DNA of 64,000 nucleotides, from positions 32,492 to 96,491 of the forward strand of contig JAHHSG010000006.1 in assembly GCA_020025305.1 (NCBI GenBank), written 5' to 3'. This stretch comes from Oscillospiraceae bacterium. Lineage in GTDB: Bacteria > Bacillota > Clostridia > Oscillospirales > Oscillospiraceae. How positions within the stretch are numbered: the stretch's first letter is position 1; each line of letters starts with the position of its first letter. Made by a program: the position numbers and the translations under genes. The notes below the pieces were generated by a model, which was given only the letters and a program-made list of their open reading frames with translations, ran no database searches and had not been told where the DNA came from. Below are positions 8,471 through 16,539 of the stretch, in pieces.

Positions 8471-9814
8471 ATGGATTATCAGGCACTTTATAACCAAAAG
8501 CTGACTACCCCTGACGAGGCTGTTAAAATTGTCAAATCCGGTGACTGGGTCGATTATGGCTGGTGCACGACCCATCCGCCAGCACTGGATCGGGCGCTGG
8601 CCGCCCGAAAGGATGAACTGTTCGACGTGAAGGTTCGCGGCGGCGTGACCATGTGGACACCGGAGATTACGTTGGTGGAGAATGCACCTGAGCACTTTAC
8701 CTGGAACTCTTGGCACTGCAGCGGTGTGGATCGCAAGATCATCGAGCGCGGCGTCGGCTTCTTCAGTCCCATGCGCTACTCTGAGCTGCCTCACTTCTAT
8801 CGTGACAGTCTCCCCCCTGTGGATGTGGTGATGATCCAAACCACACCGATGGACGAACACGGAAACTTTAACTTCGGTCTGCAATGTTCCCATCTGGCCG
8901 CTGCTATCTCCCGCGCCAAGCATATTATTGTGGAGGTCAATACCAATATGCCCTGGGTCAACGGCCTCACCGGTACAGAGGTACATATCTCACAGGTGGA
9001 TGCTGTGGTAGAGGGAGATAATCCCCCCTTGCCCGAATTGGCTCCCAGCGGTCCTCCTTCCGATGTGGATCGTGCCGTTGCCGCACAGGTGGTGGCACAG
9101 ATCCCGGATCGCGCCTGCCTGCAGCTGGGTATCGGTGCCATGCCCAACACCATTGGCACCATGATTGCCCAATCCGATTTAAAAGAGTTATCCGTTCATA
9201 CGGAGATGTACGTGGACGCCTTCGTTGATATGTCCATGGCAGGCAAGATCACCGGCCGCTATAAGAAGCTGAATCCGGGTCGGCAGGTCTTTGCCTTTGC
9301 CGCCGGCAGCAAGCGTCTTTACGACTTTGTCCGCAATAATCCCGATGTGATGGCCGCACCGGTAGACTACACCAACGACGTGCGGCTCATCAGCGAAATC
9401 GACAATTTCATTTCCATCAATAACTGCATTGATATGGATCTCTTTGGCCAAATCAACGCCGAGTCCGCCGGTTTGAAGCATATCTCCGGCACCGGCGGTC
9501 AGCTGGACTTTGCCATGGGAGCCTATCTCTCCAACGGCGGCAAGAGCTTCATTTGTATGGCCTCCACCGTTACCGGCAAGGACGGCATTACCAGGAGTCG
9601 TATTGTGCCCACATTGAGCCAGGGCTCCATCTGCACTGACCCCCGCACCTGTGTCCACTATGTGGTCACGGAGTACGGCATGGTCAATCTAAAGGGGCTG
9701 TCCGTCTGGGAACGCACAGAACAGATTGTGGGGATTGCCCACCCTGATTTCCGGGATTCCCTCATCAAGGAAGCGGAAAAAATGCACATTTGGCGGCGCA
9801 GCAATAAGCGCTGA
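8471..9814 (+). CDS. Butyryl-CoA:acetate CoA-transferase-like (acetyl-CoA hydrolase/transferase family)
   Basis: Cytoplasmic CoA-transferase of 447 residues, the length of the Clostridia butyryl-CoA/4-hydroxybutyrate:acetate CoA-transferases. Known family members move CoA from butyryl-CoA to acetate in the last step of butyrate formation. The catalytic glutamate sits in SVHTEMYVDAF (Glu245), and the CoA-binding glycine-rich segment LKHISGTGGQLDF is present, followed by the C-terminal VTEYGMVNLKGLSVWERTE. The ATG at 8471 follows CCAGGAGG; an upstream reading from 8369 overlaps the leader hairpin and is unlikely. It is monocistronic, with a hairpin terminator after it. Other substrates such as propionyl- or 4-hydroxybutyryl-CoA cannot be excluded. 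Confidence 0.85.
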   Translation: MDYQALYNQKLTTPDEAVKIVKSGDWVDYGWCTTHPPALDRALAARKDELFDVKVRGGVTMWTPEITLVENAPEHFTWNSWHCSGVDRKIIERGVGFFSPMRYSELPHFYRDSLPPVDVVMIQTTPMDEHGNFNFGLQCSHLAAAISRAKHIIVEVNTNMPWVNGLTGTEVHISQVDAVVEGDNPPLPELAPSGPPSDVDRAVAAQVVAQIPDRACLQLGIGAMPNTIGTMIAQSDLKELSVHTEMYVDAFVDMSMAGKITGRYKKLNPGRQVFAFAAGSKRLYDFVRNNPDVMAAPVDYTNDVRLISEIDNFISINNCIDMDLFGQINAESAGLKHISGTGGQLDFAMGAYLSNGGKSFICMASTVTGKDGITRSRIVPTLSQGSICTDPRTCVHYVVTEYGMVNLKGLSVWERTEQIVGIAHPDFRDSLIKEAEKMHIWRRSNKR

Positions 9815-9846
9815 CCTACCAACAAAGCCTACTCTTTTCTCTTTTT

Positions 9847-9886
9847 AGATCCCTCCTGCCACAGGAAACTGCAGCAGGGGGGATCT
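9847..9886 (+). terminator. Terminator after the CoA-transferase
   Basis: AGATCCCTCCTGC (9847-9859) pairs with GCAGGGGGGATCT (9874-9886) with one G-T wobble. Confidence 0.6.
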
Positions 9887-9963
9887 GCTTATTTGGCAAA
9901 CACGCAGCTGTCAAAAATAGAGGCCATGAAAAATGAAATATCAAGGTAAGTGTACCGTACAAC

Positions 9964-9993
9964 AAAGGACGCATCCCTCTGGATGCGTCCTTT
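9964..9993 (-). terminator. Terminator after the endolysin gene
   Basis: A perfect 13-bp stem, AAAGGACGCATCC with GGATGCGTCCTTT around a CTCT loop, begins next to the endolysin stop at 9997. The same AAAGGACGC arm sequence recurs in the hairpin at 23958. Confidence 0.75.
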
Positions 9994-9996
9994 CTA

Positions 9997-10824
9997 TTAC
10001 CCCTTGTTCAGCCAGTTCTGCCATGCACGCACGGTAGCCTTCCCCAGTACACCATCAGCAGTGATGCCAAGAAATTGCTGCATAGCGGTTATGGTAGCAG
10101 GCCCTACGATGCCGTCAGGCTCTGCTTTCACCAGACTTTGGATAGCTCGTACCGTATTGCTGCCCACATCAGACACACGACCTACAAACTCCCAGCCGTT
10201 CTCATTTACACTGTCTTGCAGAATATATGCATCCAGATTGCCGCTGTACTGGTGAGAAAGCACGCCATCGTGCCGGTCAAGCCCCAGCTTTCTCTGTACT
10301 GCCAGCGTCGTATCATAGCCCCATACACCATCCACTGCGATCTGCTGGCGATCCGGCACCGACTGCCCGCTATAGATGACCTCCGCCATGGCTGTCAACT
10401 CTTCCAAGCGTTCATACCATCGGCCCGGACAGCCGGTGCTCACCACATCCTGATGCCCCACTAAGGGCAGCTTTCCATATTTATGCCACAGCACAGCAAT
10501 CAACTCTGCCACGGTTGCCCGATCCTCCGCACTGCACCGTGGGTGACATTCAATACCGATGGAGCGAAGATTTTCCTCTCGATCCCCGGCATGCCATGCC
10601 GCATCGTTCCAGTTAACGAGGCAGGCAATCCGCCCCGCTTCCGCCACGAAGTGGGCAGAAACCTCAGAGGCTGGATTCATCAGCCAGCGGATGGTTCCCG
10701 CAAATGTGCTCTCATCACTGCCCCAATGGTGGATGACGATTTTCTCGGGACGGTTCTGTCCCCTCGTCCCCATGGGATAACCGAAGTTCGGGGAATCATA
10801 TTGCGTTATATATTGGTAGCTCAC
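9997..10824 (-). CDS. N-acetylmuramoyl-L-alanine amidase, phage-type endolysin
   Basis: Peptidoglycan amidase of 275 residues. The N-terminal Amidase_2 domain (about residues 20-155) has the zinc-site motifs VIHHWG (His32/His33), WHAGD and VGHQDVVSTGCPG with the usual His and Cys. The C-terminal part holds two peptidoglycan-binding-like repeats (IAVDGVWGYDTTLAVQRKLG and GIVGPATITAMQQFLG). No signal peptide, as expected for holin-dependent export. The start is GTG at 10824 with GGGTGA in front, four bases after the holin stop. The pair looks like a lysis cassette left from a prophage or recruited for protein or cell-wall release; no other phage genes are nearby. Confidence 0.88.
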   Translation of the reverse strand: MSYQYITQYDSPNFGYPMGTRGQNRPEKIVIHHWGSDESTFAGTIRWLMNPASEVSAHFVAEAGRIACLVNWNDAAWHAGDREENLRSIGIECHPRCSAEDRATVAELIAVLWHKYGKLPLVGHQDVVSTGCPGRWYERLEELTAMAEVIYSGQSVPDRQQIAVDGVWGYDTTLAVQRKLGLDRHDGVLSHQYSGNLDAYILQDSVNENGWEFVGRVSDVGSNTVRAIQSLVKAEPDGIVGPATITAMQQFLGITADGVLGKATVRAWQNWLNKG

Positions 10825-10828
10825 TCAA

Positions 10829-11107
10829 TCACCCTTTCCGCTTTTTGCCGATCTGTTTGCCGATCTGGTCAAAACCGGTAGCTGCCAGTCCGCTGGAGAT
10901 CCCCACTGCCACCGCGGTCAGCAGATCGTCGGCGGGGAAGCCGGAAATAGGCATCCACAAAAAGGCTGCCGCACCCAGCATTCCGCCGCATATGCCGCAG
11001 ATGATCGGGATCCAGCGGCTGGGAAGCACCGTGATCCGCAGCGCCATTGCCAGCAGATACACAACAACGGTAATGGCTGCTACATCAACCACACCGAATA
11101 TCTCCAT
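10829..11107 (-). CDS. Phage holin-like small membrane protein
   Basis: A 92-residue protein with three hydrophobic segments (about residues 8-25, 32-52 and 62-80) and a basic tail GKQIGKKRKG. This is the layout of Hol44/holin superfamily V type proteins that open the membrane for endolysins. It is immediately upstream of the amidase, with four bases between stop and start, so the two are translated together. AGGAGGAAAAGG precedes the ATG. The exact holin class is a judgement from layout and partner gene. Confidence 0.75.
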   Translation of the reverse strand: MEIFGVVDVAAITVVVYLLAMALRITVLPSRWIPIICGICGGMLGAAAFLWMPISGFPADDLLTAVAVGISSGLAATGFDQIGKQIGKKRKG

Positions 11108-11169
11108 ACCTTTTCCTCCTTCGCCTAACTCACACTATGCACCAGGCAAAGAAAGAGTTCGCCTGCCAA

Positions 11170-11205
11170 ACAAACAAGGAGCTGTCCTATAAAGAACAGC
11201 TCCCT
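11170..11205 (-). terminator. Terminator of the GntR-ABC operon
   Basis: GGAGCTGT (11178-11185) pairs with ACAGCTCC (11196-11203). Read on the minus strand it is followed by TTGTTTGTTTGG. It lies between the ABC permease stop and the holin start. Confidence 0.7.
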
Positions 11206-11228
11206 TTGCCCCGCAGCATGGGGGCACT

Positions 11229-11855
11229 TTATATTTCTCTTTTTTCATAAAATATAAGGGACACTCTCCACGAGACCACATACATCACAAGGGTCACTGC
11301 GAACAGGAGCGGGAGCGCAAGCGCACTACGCAAAAATAAAACGCCTTCACTCTTAAATATGGTGACACCAGCCACGCTTACACCGCAGACCGCACCCACC
11401 ATAATATAGTAGGCGATGCGTCCTTTTTCTGTGCCCAGCTTAAAAATCAGGGGCAGCGCCAGGGAGGTAACTAACCCAGACATAAAGAACAGCATCACCA
11501 GCAATGTTCCCCAGGCCTGCCACTGGAAGGTTCCTGCGTGGATCATTCGGTATGCCTGTACTGCGCCGGTCAAAAGCAGCATGCCCGCCTGCAGAATCAG
11601 TCCGATCAAATATTTCACCGACACCAGCTGTGCCCTTGTGTAGGGCAAAGTGCCGCAGAATTTTTCCCATTGACTGCGCTCATCATAGGCGAGCAGCGTC
11701 ACCGGAATCAAATTGGCAAACAGGCACGGATACACGAGAAAAAACATATTCTGATCGCTGAAAAGAGAGACGCCAAGAAATGCAACGGCGATCAACAAAT
11801 AGGATCTGCAGTATTTGTTGAGAAGATAGAGATCTTTCAAGAGAAGTCCTTTCAT
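11229..11855 (-). CDS. ABC-2 type transporter permease
   Basis: Membrane protein of 208 residues with about six hydrophobic segments. The N-terminus MKGLLLKDLYLLNKY is typical of the ABC2_membrane_5 family that pairs with GntR-linked ATPases. I use the ATG at 11855, which has GGAGGC upstream and lies one base after the ATPase stop; a start at 11897 would overlap the ATPase. It is the last gene of a GntR-ATPase-permease operon. Family members export antimicrobial peptides or sense envelope stress in known cases, but the substrate here is unknown. Confidence 0.85.
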   Translation of the reverse strand: MKGLLLKDLYLLNKYCRSYLLIAVAFLGVSLFSDQNMFFLVYPCLFANLIPVTLLAYDERSQWEKFCGTLPYTRAQLVSVKYLIGLILQAGMLLLTGAVQAYRMIHAGTFQWQAWGTLLVMLFFMSGLVTSLALPLIFKLGTEKGRIAYYIMVGAVCGVSVAGVTIFKSEGVLFLRSALALPLLFAVTLVMYVVSWRVSLIFYEKREI

Positions 11856-11856
11856 A

Positions 11857-12699
11857 TCAGTGTGCCTCCTTTGCCATAAACACGAATAGCTCTTCAATAT
11901 TGATCGGACTGACCGGGAAATTTTCGGGCATCTTGCTGCGCAGCACCATGGCTTCTACTCCATAGGGCGACACCTTTTTGCATCGAATCGCCGCCGGGTC
12001 CAGTTCCTCCAGCTGCTCTTTGGTGCAGTGGATCAGGCCATACTCCGCCAGCAGCTGATCTTTTTCCTCGCACAGCAGCAGCTTTCCCTTGTGGATAAAG
12101 GCGATATAATCGCACAGTTTCTCCAGGTCGCTGACAATATGGGAGGAAATCAAAATCGAGTGATTTTCATCCCGGGTAAACTCGTTGAGCATCCCCACAA
12201 CTTCATCCCGCACCACGGGGTCAAGGCCGCTGGTGGCTTCATCCAAAAGCAGCAGCTTGCTGTTGTGCGAAAGCGCAATGGCTATGCCCAGTTTCATCTT
12301 CATACCACGGGAGAAATTCTTAAACTGCTTTCCCTCCGGCAGCGATAATCTGTGCACTAAATCAGAAAATGTATCCTCCTCCCAATTTTGGAAAGTGTAC
12401 TTCATAATTTTCCCCACCTGCTGCACTGTCAGGCATTCCGGAATCCCCACCTCATCCATCACCACACCGATATCCTGCTTAGTGAGTTCTATCTTGTCCT
12501 GATTGTCTTTGCCGAGAATGGTAATGCTTCCGCCATCCTTATGAATCATATTCAAAATTAACCGAATGGTGGTGCTTTTTCCGGCGCCGTTTTCGCCAAT
12601 CAAGCCCATAATGCACCCGCTGGGCAGCGTAAGAGATAAGTGATCCAGCTGGAAGTTCCCATAGGATTTTGTCAGATTTTTGATTTCCAGTGCATTCAT
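11857..12699 (-). CDS. ABC transporter ATP-binding protein
   Basis: Nucleotide-binding subunit of 280 residues. Visible are Walker A GENGAGKST (near residue 36), Q-loop region, signature FSRGMKMKLGIA in place of the classical LSGGQ, Walker B LLLLDEATSGLD and the switch histidine in LISSHIVSDLE. About 75 C-terminal residues after the core match the regulatory tail seen in YtrB-like ATPases. Its ATG overlaps the GntR stop as ATGA and its stop is next to the permease start, so the three genes are translationally coupled. Confidence 0.92.
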   Translation of the reverse strand: MNALEIKNLTKSYGNFQLDHLSLTLPSGCIMGLIGENGAGKSTTIRLILNMIHKDGGSITILGKDNQDKIELTKQDIGVVMDEVGIPECLTVQQVGKIMKYTFQNWEEDTFSDLVHRLSLPEGKQFKNFSRGMKMKLGIAIALSHNSKLLLLDEATSGLDPVVRDEVVGMLNEFTRDENHSILISSHIVSDLEKLCDYIAFIHKGKLLLCEEKDQLLAEYGLIHCTKEQLEELDPAAIRCKKVSPYGVEAMVLRSKMPENFPVSPINIEELFVFMAKEAH

Positions 12700-13076
12700 G
12701 TATTGTTTTCCTCCATTCCAAATTCCACCATAGCGAGAATTTCTTCCTTACTCAGATTGCACGAAACGGCAAGCTGCAGGATCTGCTCAATATGCGCCTC
12801 AATTTTCTTTAGATTTTCCTCCCGAATGAGTTCCACATTCTTAGGCGCTACATAACACCCCTTGGCCTGTATCGTGTAGATAAATCCATCTTTTTCCAGT
12901 GCCTCATAGGCCCGTTTGGTTGTGATAAAGCTGATCTGCAAATCCTTGGCTAACCCGCGAATCGACGGAAGCATCTCGTTTTCCTGCAATGTGCCGTTGA
13001 TGATCTGATCCTTGATTTGTGAATAGATCTGATTGTAAATCGGCAGACCGCTTTTATTGTCAATGAAAATATGCAC
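12696..13076 (-). CDS. GntR-family regulator, YtrA type
   Basis: Short GntR protein of 126 residues. The winged helix-turn-helix (about residues 10-78) contains PIYNQIYSQIKDQIINGTL and LPSIRGLAKDLQIS, and the short helical tail is characteristic of the YtrA subfamily, which lacks a large ligand domain and represses its own ABC operon. It starts with GTG at 13076 after GGGGGTGAGG. A strong promoter overlapped by inverted repeats lies directly upstream, which fits autorepression. Confidence 0.9.
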   Translation of the reverse strand: MHIFIDNKSGLPIYNQIYSQIKDQIINGTLQENEMLPSIRGLAKDLQISFITTKRAYEALEKDGFIYTIQAKGCYVAPKNVELIREENLKKIEAHIEQILQLAVSCNLSKEEILAMVEFGMEENNT

Positions 13077-13094
13077 GTCCTCACCCCCATCGCC

Positions 13095-13137
13095 AACTGT
13101 ATATCTTCATTATATACAGTTGATACAGTTCTGTCAA
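13095..13137 (-). promoter_or_regulatory. Promoter and operator of the GntR-ABC operon
   Basis: On the minus strand TTGACA (13137-13132) is followed by a 17-base spacer and TATAAT (13114-13109), a consensus sigma-A promoter. A perfect inverted repeat AACTGTATAT (13095-13104) / ATATACAGTT (13112-13121) covers the -10 region, and a further ACAGTT copy (13125-13130) lies in the spacer. YtrA-type regulators bind such spaced half-sites, so it is a likely autorepression operator. Confidence 0.75.
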
Positions 13138-13166
13138 CCTCTTTTTGCGCCGCATTTTTGTGACAG

Positions 13167-13219
13167 CAAAAAAGTACCGAAAGCAGCTTCATGTAAGCCG
13201 TTTTCGGTACTTTTTGTTG
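13167..13219 (-). terminator. Terminator of the CoA-binding protein gene
   Basis: AAAAAGTACCGAAA near 13169-13182 pairs with TTTTCGGTACTTTTT (13201-13215). It lies just past the stop of the CoA-binding gene on the minus strand. Confidence 0.7.
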
Positions 13220-13230
13220 CATCGATATAC

Positions 13231-13590
13231 TTATCTTCGGGGATACCTTTCCATCCCCACCAGCAGGCAGCTCTCGAGATAGGGGATTTTCTCCGCCTCC
13301 AGCCAAGAGAGCAGTTCCGGGGATTCAGCCCCCGGCTGCACCACCACGCACCGGTACTTCTTGGTGGTGTTTTGCAAAAGCGCTAATCCTCGCTCAGCCC
13401 GGATACAAAGGTCAATCACATCGATCTCCTCCGGCACTTCGTCAAAGGAGGCCAACTCCTTCCCCACACCGTAGGCCGTATAACCGTTTTCCAATAGACC
13501 TGCTTTGATCTTGGCGGCGAATTTTTCTGCCTTGCAGGTATCACCTGCCACAGCAAAGACCTGCTGCGCCATCACTTCTTGTAAGGTCAT
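13231..13590 (-). CDS. CoA-binding domain protein (YccU-like)
   Basis: A 119-residue single-domain protein with the CoA_binding_2 Rossmann fold: VFAVAGDTCKAEKFAAKI forms the first strand-loop-helix, EIDVIDLCIR the next strand, and a CVVVQPGAESPELL segment follows. Homologues of this length occur across bacteria and bind CoA in structures, but the physiological role is not known. AAAGGAGGGATG precedes the ATG at 13590. It is monocistronic, with a terminator at its 3' side. Confidence 0.82.
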   Translation of the reverse strand: MTLQEVMAQQVFAVAGDTCKAEKFAAKIKAGLLENGYTAYGVGKELASFDEVPEEIDVIDLCIRAERGLALLQNTTKKYRCVVVQPGAESPELLSWLEAEKIPYLESCLLVGMERYPRR

Positions 13591-13841
13591 AGAACATCCC
13601 TCCTTTTGTTATTTTAAGTGTAACATATTTCTTTCAAAAGACTGTGACCAAATCACATTATGCTGCACGCTGCAGCTTTTAGCAGAAAAGCTGCCCAGCT
13701 CCGCATCACACAAAAGGTATTTGCTCTGCCTCTCTGCACAGATCCATTTTCTAAATGTCCAATTTTCTCATTTCTTTTTGTGCGCTATTCACAAAATTTC
13801 GTCTTTTTTGTCGAAATGGCATATATCTTGCAGTCTAAAAC

Positions 13842-13870
13842 TTGAAAATCATTACAAAACATGATTTAAT
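13842..13870 (+). promoter_or_regulatory. Likely promoter of the Mrp operon
   Basis: TTGAAA (13842-13847), 17-base spacer, TTTAAT (13865-13870), 36 bases ahead of the first Mrp gene. The rest of the 13591-13906 gap has only a hairpin, GCAGCTTTT with AAAAGCTGC (13672-13694). Confidence 0.5.
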
Positions 13871-13906
13871 TATAAAGATATTGTTAAGTGTGATAGGAGT
13901 GTCCCC

Positions 13907-14365
13907 ATGTTTTTCGGTTTATTTCTATTATGGATGATATTTAACGGCAGGATCACTTTAGAGATTCTACTCATAGGTTTGGGCATTTCAGCGGCGCTGA
14001 CTTTCTTTTGCAATCGCATGCTTGGTCCACCACGCGCCCCTCTTCTGCCGTCGTTTCGGAAAGTGTACCTCACTTTCACCTATGTTCTAACCCTCATCAA
14101 GGAAATGATCCTATGCAATCTCCGTGTGATGGGGCTTATTTTGCGCCGCGTGGAGGTGCAGCCCCGCCTCATCTATTTCCGCACCAAGCTGCACAGCGAA
14201 ACGGCTCAGACAGTGCTGGCCAACTCCATCACCTTGACCCCCGGCACCATCACCGTTTCCGTAAAAGAGAATGTCTTTTGCGTCCACTCGTTGGACGCTT
14301 CCTTATCCGAGACGCTTGAGGACGGGCCGCTGGCGCACAGCCTGCATAAGTTGGAGGAGGCATAA
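13907..14365 (+). CDS. mnhE: Mrp-type Na+/H+ antiporter subunit E
   Basis: First gene of the multisubunit antiporter operon, 152 residues. MrpE is a membrane subunit needed for assembly and activity of the Na+(K+)/H+ antiporter complex. Two or three hydrophobic N-terminal segments are followed by the family hallmark NSITLTPGTITV and the short cytoplasmic domain. ATAGGAGTG precedes the ATG. The next gene starts directly after the stop, with no gap. Confidence 0.93.
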   Translation: MFFGLFLLWMIFNGRITLEILLIGLGISAALTFFCNRMLGPPRAPLLPSFRKVYLTFTYVLTLIKEMILCNLRVMGLILRRVEVQPRLIYFRTKLHSETAQTVLANSITLTPGTITVSVKENVFCVHSLDASLSETLEDGPLAHSLHKLEEA

Positions 14366-14692
14366 ATGGAAGATTTTCTGGATTTTTTCCTCATAGGCTG
14401 CTGTGCCGTACTGGGCATCACTATCCTTTTTTGCATGATCCGAGCCATCCGCGGCCCCCGCTTTGCAGACCGCGTCATGTCCATCAATAGCATCGGCACC
14501 ATGATTATCGCCATTATGGCGATTTTGTCTGTGGTCTTAGAGGCAGACTACCTAATTGATATTTCTATCGCCTACGCCCTTTTAAGCTTTATTGCCGTGG
14601 TGGTATTAACGAAGCTGGTGATGCTGCGCCGCAATGAAAAAAAGAAAGAGGACGAAACAAGCCGGACAGCGCAGGGGGAGCGTGAAACATGA
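14366..14692 (+). CDS. mnhF: Mrp-type Na+/H+ antiporter subunit F
   Basis: Small membrane subunit of 108 residues with three transmembrane segments. The loop IRAIRGPRFADRVMSIN after segment 1 is diagnostic for MrpF/MnhF. The last 20 residues are a charged tail (RRNEKKKEDETS) longer than usual. Its ATG follows the mnhE stop without spacing, and its end overlaps mnhG by four bases. Confidence 0.93.
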   Translation: MEDFLDFFLIGCCAVLGITILFCMIRAIRGPRFADRVMSINSIGTMIIAIMAILSVVLEADYLIDISIAYALLSFIAVVVLTKLVMLRRNEKKKEDETSRTAQGERET

Positions 14693-15006
14693 TTCAAATA
14701 ATCATCGGTGCAATTTTAATCTTATTCGGCGTGGTCACCATGGTGGTGGCCACCATCGGTATATTCCGCTTTAAATATGTGCTCAACCGCATGCAGGCGG
14801 CGGCATTGATCGACACTCTGGGCATCTTATTGGTGCTGGCCGGACTGATTGTGCTCTCCGGCTTCAGCACTCTCTCGGCCAAAACGCTGCTGATTATCTG
14901 TTTTTTATGGTTGGCCAGTCCTGTCACCAGCCATCTCATTGCCCGAGCAGAGGTGATGACCAATCCCGACATTGAAAAGGAGTGTGAGGTGGTTCACCAT
15001 GACTGA
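14689..15006 (+). CDS. mnhG: Mrp-type Na+/H+ antiporter subunit G
   Basis: Membrane subunit of 105 residues with three transmembrane segments. MrpG hallmarks are VATIGIFRFKYVLNRMQAA followed by the third segment WLASPVTSHLIARA. The start overlaps the end of mnhF, and the 3' end overlaps the next gene by eight bases, so translation is coupled. Confidence 0.92.
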   Translation: MIQIIIGAILILFGVVTMVVATIGIFRFKYVLNRMQAAALIDTLGILLVLAGLIVLSGFSTLSAKTLLIICFLWLASPVTSHLIARAEVMTNPDIEKECEVVHHD

Positions 15007-15250
15007 AATGTTTGAGTTTATTCTCATTCTGGCATTGATTATTTGTGCTGTGGCAGCACTTCACTCCAAGCATCTGCTGTCGGCGGTGGTGATTTTCATG
15101 GCCTACGGCCTTGTGATGGCAGTCATCTGGGCGCTTCTTCAAAGTCCGGACTTAGCCCTCACGGAGGCGGCTGTAGGTGCCGGTGTCACCGGCATTTTGC
15201 TGCTGCTCACGCTTAAAAAGATTCACGCACTGAAGAATAAGGATGAGTAA
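14999..15250 (+). CDS. MbhD-like (DUF4040) antiporter subunit
   Basis: An 83-residue, three-helix membrane protein matching the MbhD/DUF4040 module, which in classical Mrp complexes is the C-terminal part of the large MrpA subunit. The motif LQSPDLALTEAAVGAGVTG with the conserved TEA glutamate is intact. I use the ATG at 14999, which overlaps the mnhG stop; an upstream reading from 14972 lies deeper in mnhG. As a separate gene it shows the split, hydrogenase-like (Mbh) arrangement of this operon. Confidence 0.85.
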   Translation: MTEMFEFILILALIICAVAALHSKHLLSAVVIFMAYGLVMAVIWALLQSPDLALTEAAVGAGVTGILLLLTLKKIHALKNKDE

Positions 15251-15256
15251 AGGGAC

Positions 15257-16156
15257 ATGAATAAACAACATTGGAAAGCATTTGCTGCTTGGGTCAATGG
15301 GACTGCCCCGGAACGGGCGACAGCACCGCTGCAGGAGCTGCCGGCAAAGCGGCAAAAAAAACATCCCCCGAAGACAGACGAGGCGCGGCGTGTTCGCGTC
15401 TTTTCCCGCATCTATCATATGACTTCCTTGGTGGTCTGCCTGAGTGTCGTGTGCGTACTCTTATATACCCTCTTCCACCTGCCTCTCTTCGGTGCGGAGG
15501 ACAATCCTGCCGTCAACGAGGTGGTGGAGCGCTATGTGACCCAAGGACTGACTGAAACCGGCGCTGTCAACGTGGTCACAGGCATGATCTTGGACTACCG
15601 TGCCTTTGATACTTTCGGCGAGTCATCGGTACTGTTTCTGGCTGTGTCCTGCGTGATGATGCTGCTTCTCAAGGATCAGAACAACACCAGTTTCGCCGAC
15701 ATACTGCAGCTGCAGCACGAGCGGGAGACGGAGCGGGAAATCAGCGATCCTATTTTGCAAAAGGTCGTATCCGTGGTAGTCCCCTGCATTCTGCTCTTTG
15801 GCATCTATGTGGTGCTCAACGGACACCTCTCCCCCGGAGGCGGCTTCTCCGGCGGTGCCATTATGGGGGCAGGGCTCATTCTCTACAGCGCCGCCTACGG
15901 CATGGACGCAGTCAGCCGTTTCTTTACCCACAAGACGTTCCGCACGCTTACTGCCACCGCACTGCTGTGCTACGCCCTCAGCAAGGCCTATTCCTTTTTC
16001 ACCGGGGCCAACGATCTGCCCTCCTGCATCCCGCTGGGCATCCCCGGTGCCATCCTCAGCAGCGGCCTTATTCTGGTATTGAATATCTGCGTGGGCCTGA
16101 TCGTGGCCTGCACCATGTACGGATTTTATGTTCTCTTTACGAAGGGGGAGTTTTAA
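15257..16156 (+). CDS. mnhB: MbhE-MnhB fusion antiporter subunit
   Basis: A 299-residue membrane protein combining two modules. After a basic, predicted cytoplasmic N-terminus (about residues 1-48) comes an MbhE-like part with NVVTGMILDYRAFDTFGE (about 105-125), which in MrpA is the extreme C-terminus, then the MnhB domain with VLNGHLSPGGGFSGGAIMGA. The unusually long charged N-terminus is odd for this family. The stop overlaps the next ATG by one base (TAATG). Confidence 0.88.
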   Translation: MNKQHWKAFAAWVNGTAPERATAPLQELPAKRQKKHPPKTDEARRVRVFSRIYHMTSLVVCLSVVCVLLYTLFHLPLFGAEDNPAVNEVVERYVTQGLTETGAVNVVTGMILDYRAFDTFGESSVLFLAVSCVMMLLLKDQNNTSFADILQLQHERETEREISDPILQKVVSVVVPCILLFGIYVVLNGHLSPGGGFSGGAIMGAGLILYSAAYGMDAVSRFFTHKTFRTLTATALLCYALSKAYSFFTGANDLPSCIPLGIPGAILSSGLILVLNICVGLIVACTMYGFYVLFTKGEF

Positions 16157-16539
16157 TGGAGTTCTTAGAAAAAATGATTTCGCTGCGCTTTGAGATCGCG
16201 GCATTTCTCCTCTTCGGCATTGGTTTTATGCATCTGTTGGTGGAAAAAAATCTCATCAAGAAAATCATCGCTTTTAATGTGATGGACTCCTCGGTCTTTC
16301 TGTTTTTGGCCTCCCAAGGCTACATTCATGGACGCACTGCCCCGATCATCACCGACGGCATCACCGACGCTTCGCTGTATATTAACCCTGTCCCGGCAGG
16401 TTTAGTATTGACGGGCATCGTTGTCTCTGTCAGTATTTCCGCCTTTTTCTTGGCACTGACGCAGCGCTTTTACCACCGTTACCACACGGTGAATTTTGAC
16501 GAAATCATGATTCTCGCCAAAGAAAAGGATGTGGATTGA
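16156..16539 (+). CDS. mnhC: Mrp-type Na+/H+ antiporter subunit C (NuoK-like)
   Basis: A 127-residue NuoK/MnhC-like subunit with three transmembrane helices. Family features are IKKIIAFNVMDSSVFLFL in helix 2, DPLPQALVLTGIV-like DASLYINPVPAGLVLTGIVV, and helix 3 ending before a short tail. The start ATG shares a base with the mnhB stop. A much longer reading from 15967 is an overlap artefact. Confidence 0.9.
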   Translation: MEFLEKMISLRFEIAAFLLFGIGFMHLLVEKNLIKKIIAFNVMDSSVFLFLASQGYIHGRTAPIITDGITDASLYINPVPAGLVLTGIVVSVSISAFFLALTQRFYHRYHTVNFDEIMILAKEKDVD

